Assembly: GCA_016293865.1 (NCBI GenBank)
Contig: JAEDDG010000021.1
Location: 1-36,802 of the forward strand
Length of the DNA: 36,802 nucleotides
Direction: 5' to 3'
Source: Oscillospiraceae bacterium
GTDB taxonomy: Bacteria > Bacillota > Clostridia > Oscillospirales > Oscillospiraceae
Part shown: in pieces, positions 1-7,514 of the stretch
How positions within the stretch are numbered: the first letter of the stretch is position 1
Layout: each line of letters starts with the position of its first letter
Position numbers and translations under genes: made by a program
Notes under the pieces: model-generated
The model's database searches: none
What the model was told of the DNA's origin: nothing
The model's input: the letters and a program-made list of their open reading frames with translations, nothing else

Positions 1-1726
1 GCTCTTCGGCGGTCTCCGGTTCTTCGGCAGTCTCCGGTTCTTCGGTGATCTCCGGCTCTTCGGCGGTCTCCGGCTTCTGGTCTCCGGACGGCGGCGTCTC
101 ATCCCTGGGGAACAGCATCAGCATCGCCGCCCGGGCCGCCGCAGCGGCAATCTGCTCAAGCGGCGTTCCCGCCGCATCCTGTGCCCCATCGGCCGCATTT
201 CCGGCAGCTTCATCCGGCAGAACGCCGGTCTGGCCGTCAGCCGGACTTTCCGGCATTTCCGCAGCCTGCACAGGCTCTTCCTCCGCATCAGCGGCTGCGG
301 GCGCTTCTGCCGCCTGCAGCCCGGCTGTATTCTCAGCAGCGGAAATCTCACCGTCCGCCTTCTCCGCATCAGTCTGCGCCGGTTCCTGCACGGTATCCTC
401 CGCCGGCATTTTTTCTTCTTCCCCGTCTGACGGGCTCTTCTCGTCAGCTTCGCAGACAGGTGCAGACTCCATGCCGGGATCTTCCGGCATCTCCGGCGTT
501 TCCGGCAGCACAGCTTCCTGCTCTGCCCCGTCTTCCCGGTCCGCATCCGCATCCGGCTCCGTTGCGGGCGACTCCGCCGCGCCGGAATCCGTCTCTGTCC
601 CGGTCTCTGCCGTGCCGGCACACACACCGTCCGGTTCGGCCGGCTGAACATCGTCCGCCGCAGAATCCTGAACGTCGGCCGGCACTGTGCTCTCCTCTGT
701 CAGGGGAGCGGCCAGTTCCTGCTCCGCGCCCTCTTCCAGGGCTGCAGCGGCCTGCGTTTCACGCTCCGGTTCCGGCCGTCCTTCAGCGTCACACGCTCCG
801 CTGTCCGCGTCCGGCTCCTCTTCCGGCACAACAGCCGCTTGCTCCTGCACGGGCGCCGCCGGTCTGAAGTCCGGCCGGACTTCTCCGGTGGATAAAATGC
901 TGCGCACATCCTCCGCCATTTCTGCCGCAGAGGCGTAACGCCGGCCTGCATCGCCGGCTGCAGCGCGCCGGATCAGCGCGAAAACTGCAGGGTGCTCCGC
1001 CTGAATCCCGGAAAAATCACCGCCCACAGGCAGTGCGCCGCCGTTGGCAGCCCAGGCCAGCAGCAGCCCCAGTGAGTAAATGTCCGACTGCGGGCTGTAC
1101 AGTCTGTCCGTAACCACCTCAGGCGCGTCAAAATCCGCGCTGGGCGCGTCAAAAATACGCCGGCCGACCCGCTCCAGACTCCGCCGCACACCGTAATCAG
1201 CCAAGGCAAAATCTCCTGCCTCAGTGATCAGCACATTGTCCGGCGTGATGTCGCCGTGAACCATACCCAGCTTTTCCAGCTCTGTCAGGCCTGCACAGAG
1301 CCCCGCCGCCAGATCCAGAAGCTCCTCCTCCGTCAACGGACTGAAGGCCACGCGGGCAGGCAGCGGCGTATAACAGGGCATCACACAGTAGCCGGTCCAC
1401 CCCGGCACATCCATGCTTTCTTCGACCACAAACCTGTCCGGCCGCACCAGGTTCACGCTGTCAATGCTGGAAAGCAGCGTCAGCTCCCACTGCAGATCAT
1501 CCCTGAAACGCAGGAAATAATCCTTCAGTGCAGACGGGCGCACGCCGCCGGCAATGGCACGGTTGACCTCGCTCATATCCGGCGGCACCGCAATGATTTT
1601 CACCATGCGCACATCGGCGGTCTCTTCCGTGCTGCGCGCGCGCCAGACCTGGCCATACGGCCCCGCGCCAATCTGCTCTATTGCTTCCCATCCGGGAATG
1701 GCAGGACGTTTCTGTTCATTTTCCAA
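1..1726 (-). CDS. Ser/Thr protein kinase with long Pro/Glu/Ala-rich tail (3' end outside window)
   Basis: Predicted Hanks-type kinase that phosphorylates proteins on Ser/Thr. The frame starts at a TTG (1726-1724), 8 nt after GGAGG, and stays open to the window edge, about 575 codons. Motifs seen: glycine loop GAGPYGQV (residues 20-27), candidate ATP lysine K43 (RMVKII), catalytic loop HGDITPDN with D159 and N164, and metal-binding D177 in ADYG, where DFG is usual. The catalytic-loop lysine is Thr, as in the HRDISPDN-type loops of many Firmicutes kinases. The kinase fold ends near residue 275. The rest is an acidic, low-complexity tail ending in PETAEE repeats. No membrane segment is visible, but the C-terminus is missing. 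It lies 57 nt behind the flippase on the same strand, so co-transcription is likely. The substrate is unknown. Confidence 0.88.
   Translation of the reverse strand, partial: MENEQKRPAIPGWEAIEQIGAGPYGQVWRARSTEETADVRMVKIIAVPPDMSEVNRAIAGGVRPSALKDYFLRFRDDLQWELTLLSSIDSVNLVRPDRFVVEESMDVPGWTGYCVMPCYTPLPARVAFSPLTEEELLDLAAGLCAGLTELEKLGMVHGDITPDNVLITEAGDFALADYGVRRSLERVGRRIFDAPSADFDAPEVVTDRLYSPQSDIYSLGLLLAWAANGGALPVGGDFSGIQAEHPAVFALIRRAAAGDAGRRYASAAEMAEDVRSILSTGEVRPDFRPAAPVQEQAAVVPEEEPDADSGACDAEGRPEPERETQAAAALEEGAEQELAAPLTEESTVPADVQDSAADDVQPAEPDGVCAGTAETGTETDSGAAESPATEPDADADREDGAEQEAVLPETPEMPEDPGMESAPVCEADEKSPSDGEEEKMPAEDTVQEPAQTDAEKADGEISAAENTAGLQAAEAPAAADAEEEPVQAAEMPESPADGQTGVLPDEAAGNAADGAQDAAGTPLEQIAAAAARAAMLMLFPRDETPPSGDQKPETAEEPEITEEPETAEEPETAEE
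2..73 (-). repeat. 18-bp coding tandem repeat (PETAEE units) in the kinase tail
   Basis: Four consecutive 18-bp units, each encoding Pro-Glu-Thr/Ile-Ala/Thr-Glu-Glu on the minus strand. They differ from one another at only a few bases. The array reaches the window edge, so the full copy number is unknown. Repeats like this can change length by slippage in whole six-residue steps without breaking the frame. Confidence 0.85.
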
Positions 1727-1783
1727 TCCGCGCACCTCCGGTTTTCAAACCTCTCTCATCTGCCGGAGCTTCTCCGGCCTCTG

Positions 1784-3064
1784 TTACTGCGCCTGCTCAG
1801 GCCCGACCTGAAGCAGCCGCCTGTTTTTTACGACCACCACAAGCCGGTACATGAAAATCAAAAATGTCGTAAAGCTTGTCAGCAGCGCCAGACTGATCAT
1901 GGAAAAACCAATGGTAAAATACATAACCACAAGGATCACCACATGCACCGCCGTCGCAAATACGATGGACAGATTTGCATGCTTTGCAAGACCCATGGCC
2001 CCCAGCGTCGGGAAGCCCAGAATGTAGTTCGGCAGCGTCAGCAGAATAATGGGGATCACTGCGCGCAGCACCGGCGCAGCGCCGGCATAATTCGGTCCGA
2101 ACAGCACGGTGCAGAACGTCTCTGCAAAGACAAACACCACTGCGCAGCCGGCCAGAATGATGGGCATCAGCAGCTTCAGCGTCTTTTTCACCAGCTTGAA
2201 GTCCCGGTTTTTGACCATATAGGGGTACATGCTGTCCGAAATGGGGGAAAATCCGCTTTTTGCCGTGTTGACAATTTTATCCACAGACGTGTAATAGCCC
2301 ACGGTAATACCCGTCGGATCGATAAAATCCAGAATCAGCGTGTTGCTGGCGGTATAAACCGCGTCTGCAATGCGGGAGTAAAAGAACACGCTGGACTTTT
2401 TGACCACGTCCAGAATTTCCGCAGGTCTGACGCGGGCGAACCATATGCCCAGCTTCCTGCGCATGTGGATGTACACGCCGATCAGGGCGCCGGCATTTCC
2501 GATCGCCGTCAGAATCGGCACCAGGAAATAGTCCGTCTGCTGACGGACAAAAAGGAAAATCATCACAGTAAAAAAGAACTTGATGCAGACGGTCCGGATC
2601 GTGATCACCTTCATCTGCTCCAGCCCACGGTAGACATAATCCGGTATAAACGCGTTGATACAGGTGTACAGCAGATAAAAGGCATACAGTCTGAAGTCGC
2701 CTCTGTAATTCTCAATCAGGCTGCACATCCCGTACAGCACGGCAAAGGCGATGACCGCAAACACCAGCTTGGCCAACGTAATGGCCGTGAACAGGCGCGA
2801 AATATACGCCTTATCCTCCCGCCTGATTGAAATGGCCGCCGTGGCATACAGCAGAAAGCCGAAATCCAGAAACAGCTGGAAATAGACCATCAATGTGGCT
2901 GCAACGCCCAGCATGCCGTAAATCTCCACGTCCAGCACACGGGTCAGATAAGGAACCGTCAGAAAACTGAAGAAGTAGGACGAAAACTGCAGAACATAAA
3001 GAGCCGCCGTATTCTTCAGAAAACTGCCGCGGCTGCCGGAAAAAAGCTTTTTAAATGCGTTCAA
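1784..3064 (-). CDS. Wzx-like polysaccharide flippase (MATE/MVF superfamily)
   Basis: Multi-pass membrane protein of 426 residues resembling lipid-linked oligosaccharide flippases (COG2244 type), which move glycan intermediates across the cytoplasmic membrane. The N-terminus has the family's look: a short basic stretch (FKKLFSGSRG) and then a hydrophobic segment with YLTRVL after it. Hydrophobic segments continue along the whole chain (about 12). I chose the TTG at 3064-3062 because GGAG lies 8 nt upstream and a strong promoter at 3117-3145 leaves a UTR of about 46 nt. A longer in-frame start at 3211 would lie upstream of that promoter. The kinase gene follows after 57 nt. No glycosyltransferases are in the window, so the cargo cannot be guessed. 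Confidence 0.88.
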   Translation of the reverse strand: MNAFKKLFSGSRGSFLKNTAALYVLQFSSYFFSFLTVPYLTRVLDVEIYGMLGVAATLMVYFQLFLDFGFLLYATAAISIRREDKAYISRLFTAITLAKLVFAVIAFAVLYGMCSLIENYRGDFRLYAFYLLYTCINAFIPDYVYRGLEQMKVITIRTVCIKFFFTVMIFLFVRQQTDYFLVPILTAIGNAGALIGVYIHMRRKLGIWFARVRPAEILDVVKKSSVFFYSRIADAVYTASNTLILDFIDPTGITVGYYTSVDKIVNTAKSGFSPISDSMYPYMVKNRDFKLVKKTLKLLMPIILAGCAVVFVFAETFCTVLFGPNYAGAAPVLRAVIPIILLTLPNYILGFPTLGAMGLAKHANLSIVFATAVHVVILVVMYFTIGFSMISLALLTSFTTFLIFMYRLVVVVKNRRLLQVGPEQAQ

Positions 3065-3116
3065 AAGTTCATCTCCAAAATAGCTCAAACAAGATTTTGC
3101 ACAAAAAACCAATTTA

Positions 3117-3145
3117 ATTATACATGTCTGCGTTCCTCTTGTCAA
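3117..3145 (-). promoter_or_regulatory. sigma-A promoter for the flippase-kinase unit
   Basis: Read on the minus strand: TTGACA (3145-3140), a 17-nt spacer, and TATAAT (3122-3117). Both hexamers are perfect consensus. It points at the flippase start at 3064 and lies back to back with the sulfatase promoter. Confidence 0.85.
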
Positions 3146-3168
3146 AGGGGCGGAGGCAAAATGCGCAT

Positions 3169-3197
3169 TTGACTTTTGTTGCCGTGCCGGGTATATT
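3169..3197 (+). promoter_or_regulatory. sigma-A promoter for the sulfatase gene
   Basis: TTGACT (3169-3174), a 17-nt spacer, and TATATT (3192-3197), with the start codon about 60 nt downstream. It excludes the longer in-frame start at 3176, which lies between the two hexamers. Confidence 0.82.
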
Positions 3198-3256
3198 GGA
3201 ATCAGAAACAAATCAGCTGTTTTTTCGGCCGGTTTCCGGACTGGAGGGGATTTTTT

Positions 3257-4753
3257 ATGTCAAATCGTCAGGTCATTCTGATCATGACGGACACCACGCG
3301 CTTTGACATGCTGGGCTGCGCCGGCTACCCGGACATGTATACGCCGAATCTGGATGCGCTGGCGCGGGACGGCGTGCGCTATGACCGGGCATATACCTGC
3401 CAGCCGGTCTGCGGGCCGGCCCGCAGCGCCATTTTTACCGGCGAGTATCCGCACACCACCGGCGGCTGGACCAACTGCGTTTCCCAGTATGACGACATCA
3501 AAACCGTCGGCCAGCGGCTCAGCGCCGCCGGCATCCACTGCGGCTATGTGGGCAAATGGCATCTGGACGGCGGCGATTATTTCGGAAACGGCGTCTGCCC
3601 ACCGGGATGGGACCCGGAATACTGGTACGATATGCACAACTACCTGAATGAGCTTTCGGATGCGGACCGCGTCCGTTCCCGCAGGACAGCCAGCATGGAC
3701 GCGGACGGCGGCATTCCCGCGTCCCTGACCTTCGGCCGCAGGGTCTCTGACCGGGCGCTGGATTTTCTTGAGCGCTTCGGCAGCGAGGAATATTTCCTGA
3801 CCGTCTCTTATGACGAGCCCCATGACCCATATCTCTGCCCGGAGCCTTACGCCTCCATGTACAGGGATTACACCATTGCGCACCGCCGGAACATGGACGA
3901 CGACATATCCCGGAAGCCGCCGCATCAGCAGGCCTGGGCTGCGTATTTTGCACAGACCGGCAGCCGGTATGTGGATGCGCAGACGCTGGCCATGTACCGC
4001 TGCAACAGCTTTATCGACGGCGAAATCGGCCGGGTGGTCAGCAAAATCCGGTCTGTGTCGCCGGACGCGCTGATTCTCTTCACCTCTGACCACGGGGACG
4101 CGCTGGGCGCCCACCGGATCTCCGGAAAGGGTCCGGTGGCTTATGACGAGGTTGCCCGCATCCCGCTGATCATCTCCGGCGGCGGTGCAGCCGGCCTGGT
4201 TTACCCGCACCCTGTCTCTCACATTGACCTTGTCCCCACCATTCTGGACAGCATGGGGCTGGACATTCCGGTCACGCTGCCTGGAAAAAGCCTTCTGTCC
4301 ACGGCGGCGGGCAGCAGCGCGCCGGTAAACGACGCGGTTTACATCGAATTCGGGCGGTACGAAATTGACCATGACGGCTTCGGCGGTTTCCAGCCCATGC
4401 GCAGTATTTTTGACGGCCGGTACAAGCTGACGGTCAATCTTCTCAGCACGGACGAGCTGTACGACCTGTACAGCGATCCGGATGAGATGGACAATCTGAT
4501 CAGCGCGCCGGAGACTGCGGCGGTGCGCGACGCGCTGCACGACAGGCTTCTGGATCATATGAACCGGACGCGGGATCCTTTCCGCGGCTGGTACTGGGAA
4601 CGCCGGCCCTGGCGCTCCGACGCGCGCCCGGCCACCTGGAGCTACACCGGCTGGACCCGGCAGCGTGAGCCGGAACCCGGCGAGCAGCGGCAGTACGACT
4701 ATGACACAGGTCTCCCGATGAAGGCGGCCGCGCGGCCCAAACAGACGCGCTGA
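3257..4753 (+). CDS. Sulfatase (Cys-type, formylglycine-dependent)
   Basis: Predicted to hydrolyse sulfate esters or N-sulfate groups. It is 498 residues long. The sulfatase signature is C52-G-P-A-R56; in this family the Cys is converted to formylglycine by a maturase (anSME in anaerobes), and none is in the window. Other family residues seen are D12 in MTDTTR, K100 and H102 in GKWHLDG, and D278-H279 in TSDHGD. There is no signal peptide: MSNRQVILIMTD enters the fold directly, so a cytoplasmic enzyme acting on imported sugars is inferred. The ATG at 3257 has GGAGGGG 7 nt upstream. The gene stands alone, divergent from the flippase and ending at a bidirectional terminator. The substrate (host glycan fragments such as glycosaminoglycan or mucin would fit) cannot be settled from the sequence. 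Confidence 0.93.
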   Translation: MSNRQVILIMTDTTRFDMLGCAGYPDMYTPNLDALARDGVRYDRAYTCQPVCGPARSAIFTGEYPHTTGGWTNCVSQYDDIKTVGQRLSAAGIHCGYVGKWHLDGGDYFGNGVCPPGWDPEYWYDMHNYLNELSDADRVRSRRTASMDADGGIPASLTFGRRVSDRALDFLERFGSEEYFLTVSYDEPHDPYLCPEPYASMYRDYTIAHRRNMDDDISRKPPHQQAWAAYFAQTGSRYVDAQTLAMYRCNSFIDGEIGRVVSKIRSVSPDALILFTSDHGDALGAHRISGKGPVAYDEVARIPLIISGGGAAGLVYPHPVSHIDLVPTILDSMGLDIPVTLPGKSLLSTAAGSSAPVNDAVYIEFGRYEIDHDGFGGFQPMRSIFDGRYKLTVNLLSTDELYDLYSDPDEMDNLISAPETAAVRDALHDRLLDHMNRTRDPFRGWYWERRPWRSDARPATWSYTGWTRQREPEPGEQRQYDYDTGLPMKAAARPKQTR

Positions 4754-4775
4754 AGCGCATGCATCTGTTATTCAC

Positions 4776-4812
4776 AAAAAAGAGCTGACGGGACAACCCG
4801 CCAGCTCTTTTT
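4776..4812. terminator. Bidirectional terminator between the sulfatase and DMT transporter genes
   Basis: Stem GAGCTG-A-CGGG / CCCG-C-CAGCTC around an ACAA loop, with an A-run (4776-4781) before and a T-run (4808-4812) after it. The single A-C mismatch on the plus strand becomes a U-G wobble in the minus transcript, so it should work at least as well for the DMT gene. The two genes converge here. Confidence 0.85.
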
Positions 4813-4834
4813 GATTCATTTGTCCATCCGGTTT

Positions 4835-5743
4835 CTATGCCGTTTTCTCCTGCCGGCCCATGATCACCTGCACAAGGATCACCGCTGCGAACACCAGCAC
4901 GCATCCCAGAAGCTCCCGGACGCTGAGCTTCTGATGCAGCAGAACCCAGCCGGCCAGCACGGAGATTACAGACTCCAGACTGAGAATCAGCGAAGCTGCC
5001 GTGGGATTCATGCCCTTCTGCCCCACAATCTGCAGGGTGTAAGCCACGCCGCAGGACATCACGCCGGCATAGAGGATGCTGCCCTTCGCCGCCAGAATCG
5101 CCGCAGCATCCGGCTGTTCAAAGAAAAACATGCACACGCCGGACAGAATCCCGCAGACAAAAAACTGAATGCAGGAGAGCTTCACGCCGTCCGCCAGCGG
5201 TGAAAAATGATCAATCACCAGGATGTGCACGGCAAACATGACCGCACCGAAAAACACAAGCATATCTCCGGTTCCCACCGTCATGGCATCGCCGCCCATG
5301 CACAGAAGCCACAATCCAGCAAGCGCCAGCGCCACGCCGACCCAAACAAGCGCCGGGCAGCGCCGCCGGATAAAAATGCCCATGACAGGCACGAGCACAA
5401 TATAAAACGCTGTGATAAATCCGGCTTTGCCCACCGTGGTATACTGAATGCCGAACTGCTGCAGATTCGACGCGATAAACAGCACCACGCCGCAGGCAAT
5501 TCCGCCCAGAATCAGGTTCTTCCGGTCCGCAGGCGTCTTCTCCCGCCTGTCCTGTCCCTCCTCCAGCCGGCCAACCAGCCAGATTACAGGAATCAGAACC
5601 AGCCCGCCGATCAGGCTGCGCACTGCGCTGAACGTAAACGGGCCGACATAATCCATGCCCACTGACTGCGCCACAAACGCTGTACCCCAGATGGTCGCCG
5701 TCAGCAGCAGAAGAAGCGGGTTTTTGATGCTTGTTTTCTTCAT
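4835..5743 (-). CDS. EamA/DMT-family transporter
   Basis: Membrane protein of 302 residues with about ten hydrophobic segments in two EamA repeats, the layout of drug/metabolite transporters that export amino acids, nucleosides or other small metabolites. Family traits visible are the N-terminal TIWGTAFVAQS segment, the SAVRSLIGGL stretch after helix 2, and a second repeat (GVAYTLQIVGQKGMNPTAASLILSLE) with the usual Pro/Ala-rich region before its last helices. The ATG at 5743 has GGA 9 nt upstream. It is a single-gene unit, convergent with the sulfatase and divergent from malQ. The substrate is not predictable. Confidence 0.92.
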   Translation of the reverse strand: MKKTSIKNPLLLLLTATIWGTAFVAQSVGMDYVGPFTFSAVRSLIGGLVLIPVIWLVGRLEEGQDRREKTPADRKNLILGGIACGVVLFIASNLQQFGIQYTTVGKAGFITAFYIVLVPVMGIFIRRRCPALVWVGVALALAGLWLLCMGGDAMTVGTGDMLVFFGAVMFAVHILVIDHFSPLADGVKLSCIQFFVCGILSGVCMFFFEQPDAAAILAAKGSILYAGVMSCGVAYTLQIVGQKGMNPTAASLILSLESVISVLAGWVLLHQKLSVRELLGCVLVFAAVILVQVIMGRQEKTA

Positions 5744-5802
5744 GGAAGTTCATCCTTTTCCTCAAAACTCGCGCTGTGCTGCCAGAACACACAGCGTCTG
5801 CC

Positions 5803-5831
5803 ATTTTACCTCAAATTTCCACGTTTGTCAC
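5803..5831 (-). promoter_or_regulatory. Candidate promoter for the DMT transporter gene
   Basis: Read on the minus strand: GTGACA (5831-5826), a 17-nt spacer, and TAAAAT (5808-5803). Each hexamer is one base from consensus. It lies 60 nt before the DMT start. Confidence 0.6.
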
Positions 5832-5863
5832 TGGTCAAACTGCCGAAGTCTTGAATTTGCCGC

Positions 5864-5892
5864 TTGTGCGCTTGCCCCGCGCGCATTATAAT
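5864..5892 (+). promoter_or_regulatory. Candidate promoter for malQ
   Basis: TTGTGC (5864-5869), a 17-nt spacer, and a perfect TATAAT (5887-5892). The -10 overlaps an alternative in-frame ATG at 5891, which supports the later start at 5930. Confidence 0.7.
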
Positions 5893-5929
5893 GAAAAAAA
5901 CGCCTTTTGACAGAGGGAGATGCGATTTT

Positions 5930-7408
5930 ATGCAGCGCTGTGCCGGAATCCTGCTGCCCATTTCCGCCCTTCCCGCGCCGTACGGAATCGGCACGCTGGG
6001 CCGGGCCGCCTATGATTTCATCGACTTTCTGCACCGTGCCGGACAGCGTGTATGGCAGATGCTGCCTGCAGGCCCCACCGGCTACGCGGACTCGCCCTAT
6101 CAGTCCGTTTCCGCCTTTGCCGGCAACCCGTATTTTATAGATCCTGATCTGCTGAAAAATGACGGCCTTTTAACGGATGAAGAAATCGGCGGCGGCTGGG
6201 GCGGCAATCCCCGTGCCGTGGACTACGGCGCTGTTTATGCGCGGAGACCGGACGTTCTCCGCATTGCCTGCCGCCGGGTGCTGGCGCGGGAGCCGGATGC
6301 GCTTGACGCCTTCCGGGCAGAAAACGCGCACTGGCTGCCGGATTACGCGCTGTTTATGGCGCTCAAGCGGCATTACGGCATGTGCCCCTGGATGAAATGG
6401 CCCAACCGCGCACTGGTCAACCGTGCGCCGGACGCACTTGCCCGGTACAGAAAACGTCTGAGCGAAGATATTCTGTTTTTCGAAACCGTCCAGATGCTGT
6501 TTTTCCGCCAGTGGGATGCATTGAAGCGCTATGCCGGCGTCCGTGGCATCCGCCTGATGGGCGATGTGCCCATTTACACCGCCATGGATTCCGCCGACGT
6601 CTGGGCGCACCCGGAGAATTACCAGCTGGACAGCTGCGGCCGTCCCACGGGCGTTGCCGGCGTGCCGCCGGATTACTTCAGCAGAGACGGCCAGCTCTGG
6701 GGCAACCCGCTGTACAACTGGGCGCATATGCGCCGCAGCGGCTACAGCTGGTGGATCCAGCGGCTGAAAAGCGCCGCGCGGCTGTACGACATTCTGCGCA
6801 TTGATCATTTCCGTGGTTTTGTGGGCTACTGGCGCGTGCCGTACGGGCACAGGACCGCCAGAGACGGCCGGTGGGTCAAGGGCCCCGGGCTGGATTTTAC
6901 GTCTGCCGTATTCAGTCAGGTCCCTGAACTTGAAATCGTCGCTGAAGATCTGGGCGTACTGACGCCGGCCGTCCGCACACTTCTGGAAAAAACAGGACTG
7001 CCCGGAATGAAAGTGCTGGAATTTGCTTTTTCCGGGAAGAATAACCCGTATCTCCCGCATCTGTACAGTGAAAACTGCATCTGTTATACCGGTACCCACG
7101 ACAATCCGCCGGTGCGCGGCTGGGCGCTGGACGAGCCGGATTGTGCGCAGAAGGCCCGGCGCTACTGCGGCGCGGACGATACACAGCCGCTGAGTCAGGT
7201 GCTGATTGCGGCGGGACTCGGGTCCAGAGCCAGGCTCTTCATCGCCCAGATGCAGGACTGGCTGGATCTGGGCGCCGACTGCCGCATGAACACGCCCGGC
7301 ACCACTGAAGGCAACTGGACATGGCGGCTTCTCCCCGGTGAAGCAGACGATGCGCTGGCTGACCGGATTTCCCGCCTCACTGACGCGGCCGGCCGCGTCA
7401 ATTCATAA
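5930..7408 (+). CDS. malQ: 4-alpha-glucanotransferase (amylomaltase, GH77)
   Basis: Transfers alpha-1,4-glucan segments between maltooligosaccharides and releases glucose, in the cytoplasm, for maltodextrin and glycogen use. It is 492 residues long, a normal GH77 length. Catalytic residues by family comparison: nucleophile D292 in RIDHFRGF, acid/base E339 in IVAEDLG, and D391 in GTHDNPP. The N-terminal ILLPISALPAPYGIGTLG and FAGNPYFID stretches are typical. The ATG at 5930 is chosen because the gap to the upstream GGGAG is about 10 nt and an earlier ATG lies inside the promoter -10. No other glycogen gene is next to it. The last codons contain a perfect 20-nt palindrome. Confidence 0.96.
   Translation: MQRCAGILLPISALPAPYGIGTLGRAAYDFIDFLHRAGQRVWQMLPAGPTGYADSPYQSVSAFAGNPYFIDPDLLKNDGLLTDEEIGGGWGGNPRAVDYGAVYARRPDVLRIACRRVLAREPDALDAFRAENAHWLPDYALFMALKRHYGMCPWMKWPNRALVNRAPDALARYRKRLSEDILFFETVQMLFFRQWDALKRYAGVRGIRLMGDVPIYTAMDSADVWAHPENYQLDSCGRPTGVAGVPPDYFSRDGQLWGNPLYNWAHMRRSGYSWWIQRLKSAARLYDILRIDHFRGFVGYWRVPYGHRTARDGRWVKGPGLDFTSAVFSQVPELEIVAEDLGVLTPAVRTLLEKTGLPGMKVLEFAFSGKNNPYLPHLYSENCICYTGTHDNPPVRGWALDEPDCAQKARRYCGADDTQPLSQVLIAAGLGSRARLFIAQMQDWLDLGADCRMNTPGTTEGNWTWRLLPGEADDALADRISRLTDAAGRVNS
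7381..7400. repeat. Perfect 20-nt palindrome at the 3' end of malQ
   Basis: The 20 bases read the same on both strands and could fold into an 8-bp GC-rich stem with a CCGG loop, ending 5 nt before the malQ stop. No T-run follows directly (ATTCATAAAAAATTC comes next), so it is not a standard terminator. It may slow or end malQ transcription or protect the 3' end. Confidence 0.6.
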
Positions 7409-7436
7409 AAAATTCAACACTTTGTTGGATTTACAA

Positions 7437-7465
7437 CTGAAATCATCTGCACATTGTGTTATAAT
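7437..7465 (+). promoter_or_regulatory. Candidate promoter for the flavodiiron fusion gene
   Basis: Perfect TATAAT (7460-7465), 17 nt after a weak -35 (CTGAAA, 7437-7442). A weak -35 beside a perfect -10 would fit an activated or repressed promoter, but no operator is recognised. Confidence 0.55.
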
Positions 7466-7514
7466 CAGAACATCAAAATCAGAACTTTTTGTAAGAAGGA
7501 GAGGAACATCGACT

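Noticed and set aside
2..73. CRISPR-like array from the regular 18-bp repeats
   Set aside because: The repeats are directly adjacent without spacers and stay in the kinase reading frame.
45..951. Ser/Ala- and Pro/Arg-rich frames on both strands near the window start
   Set aside because: They are other-frame readings of the repetitive kinase tail, whose own frame continues unbroken from the kinase motifs.
1762..1778. GCCGGA/TCCGGC hairpin between flippase and kinase as a terminator
   Set aside because: Only six base pairs and no T-run follow, so read-through into the kinase gene is more likely.
1256..2830. 524-codon plus-strand frame across the kinase and flippase genes
   Set aside because: His/Gln/Arg-rich composition typical of a shadow frame; the minus strand carries clear kinase and flippase features.
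3065..3211. Longer flippase start upstream of 3064
   Set aside because: It would begin upstream of the perfect promoter at 3117-3145 and lacks a ribosome binding site.
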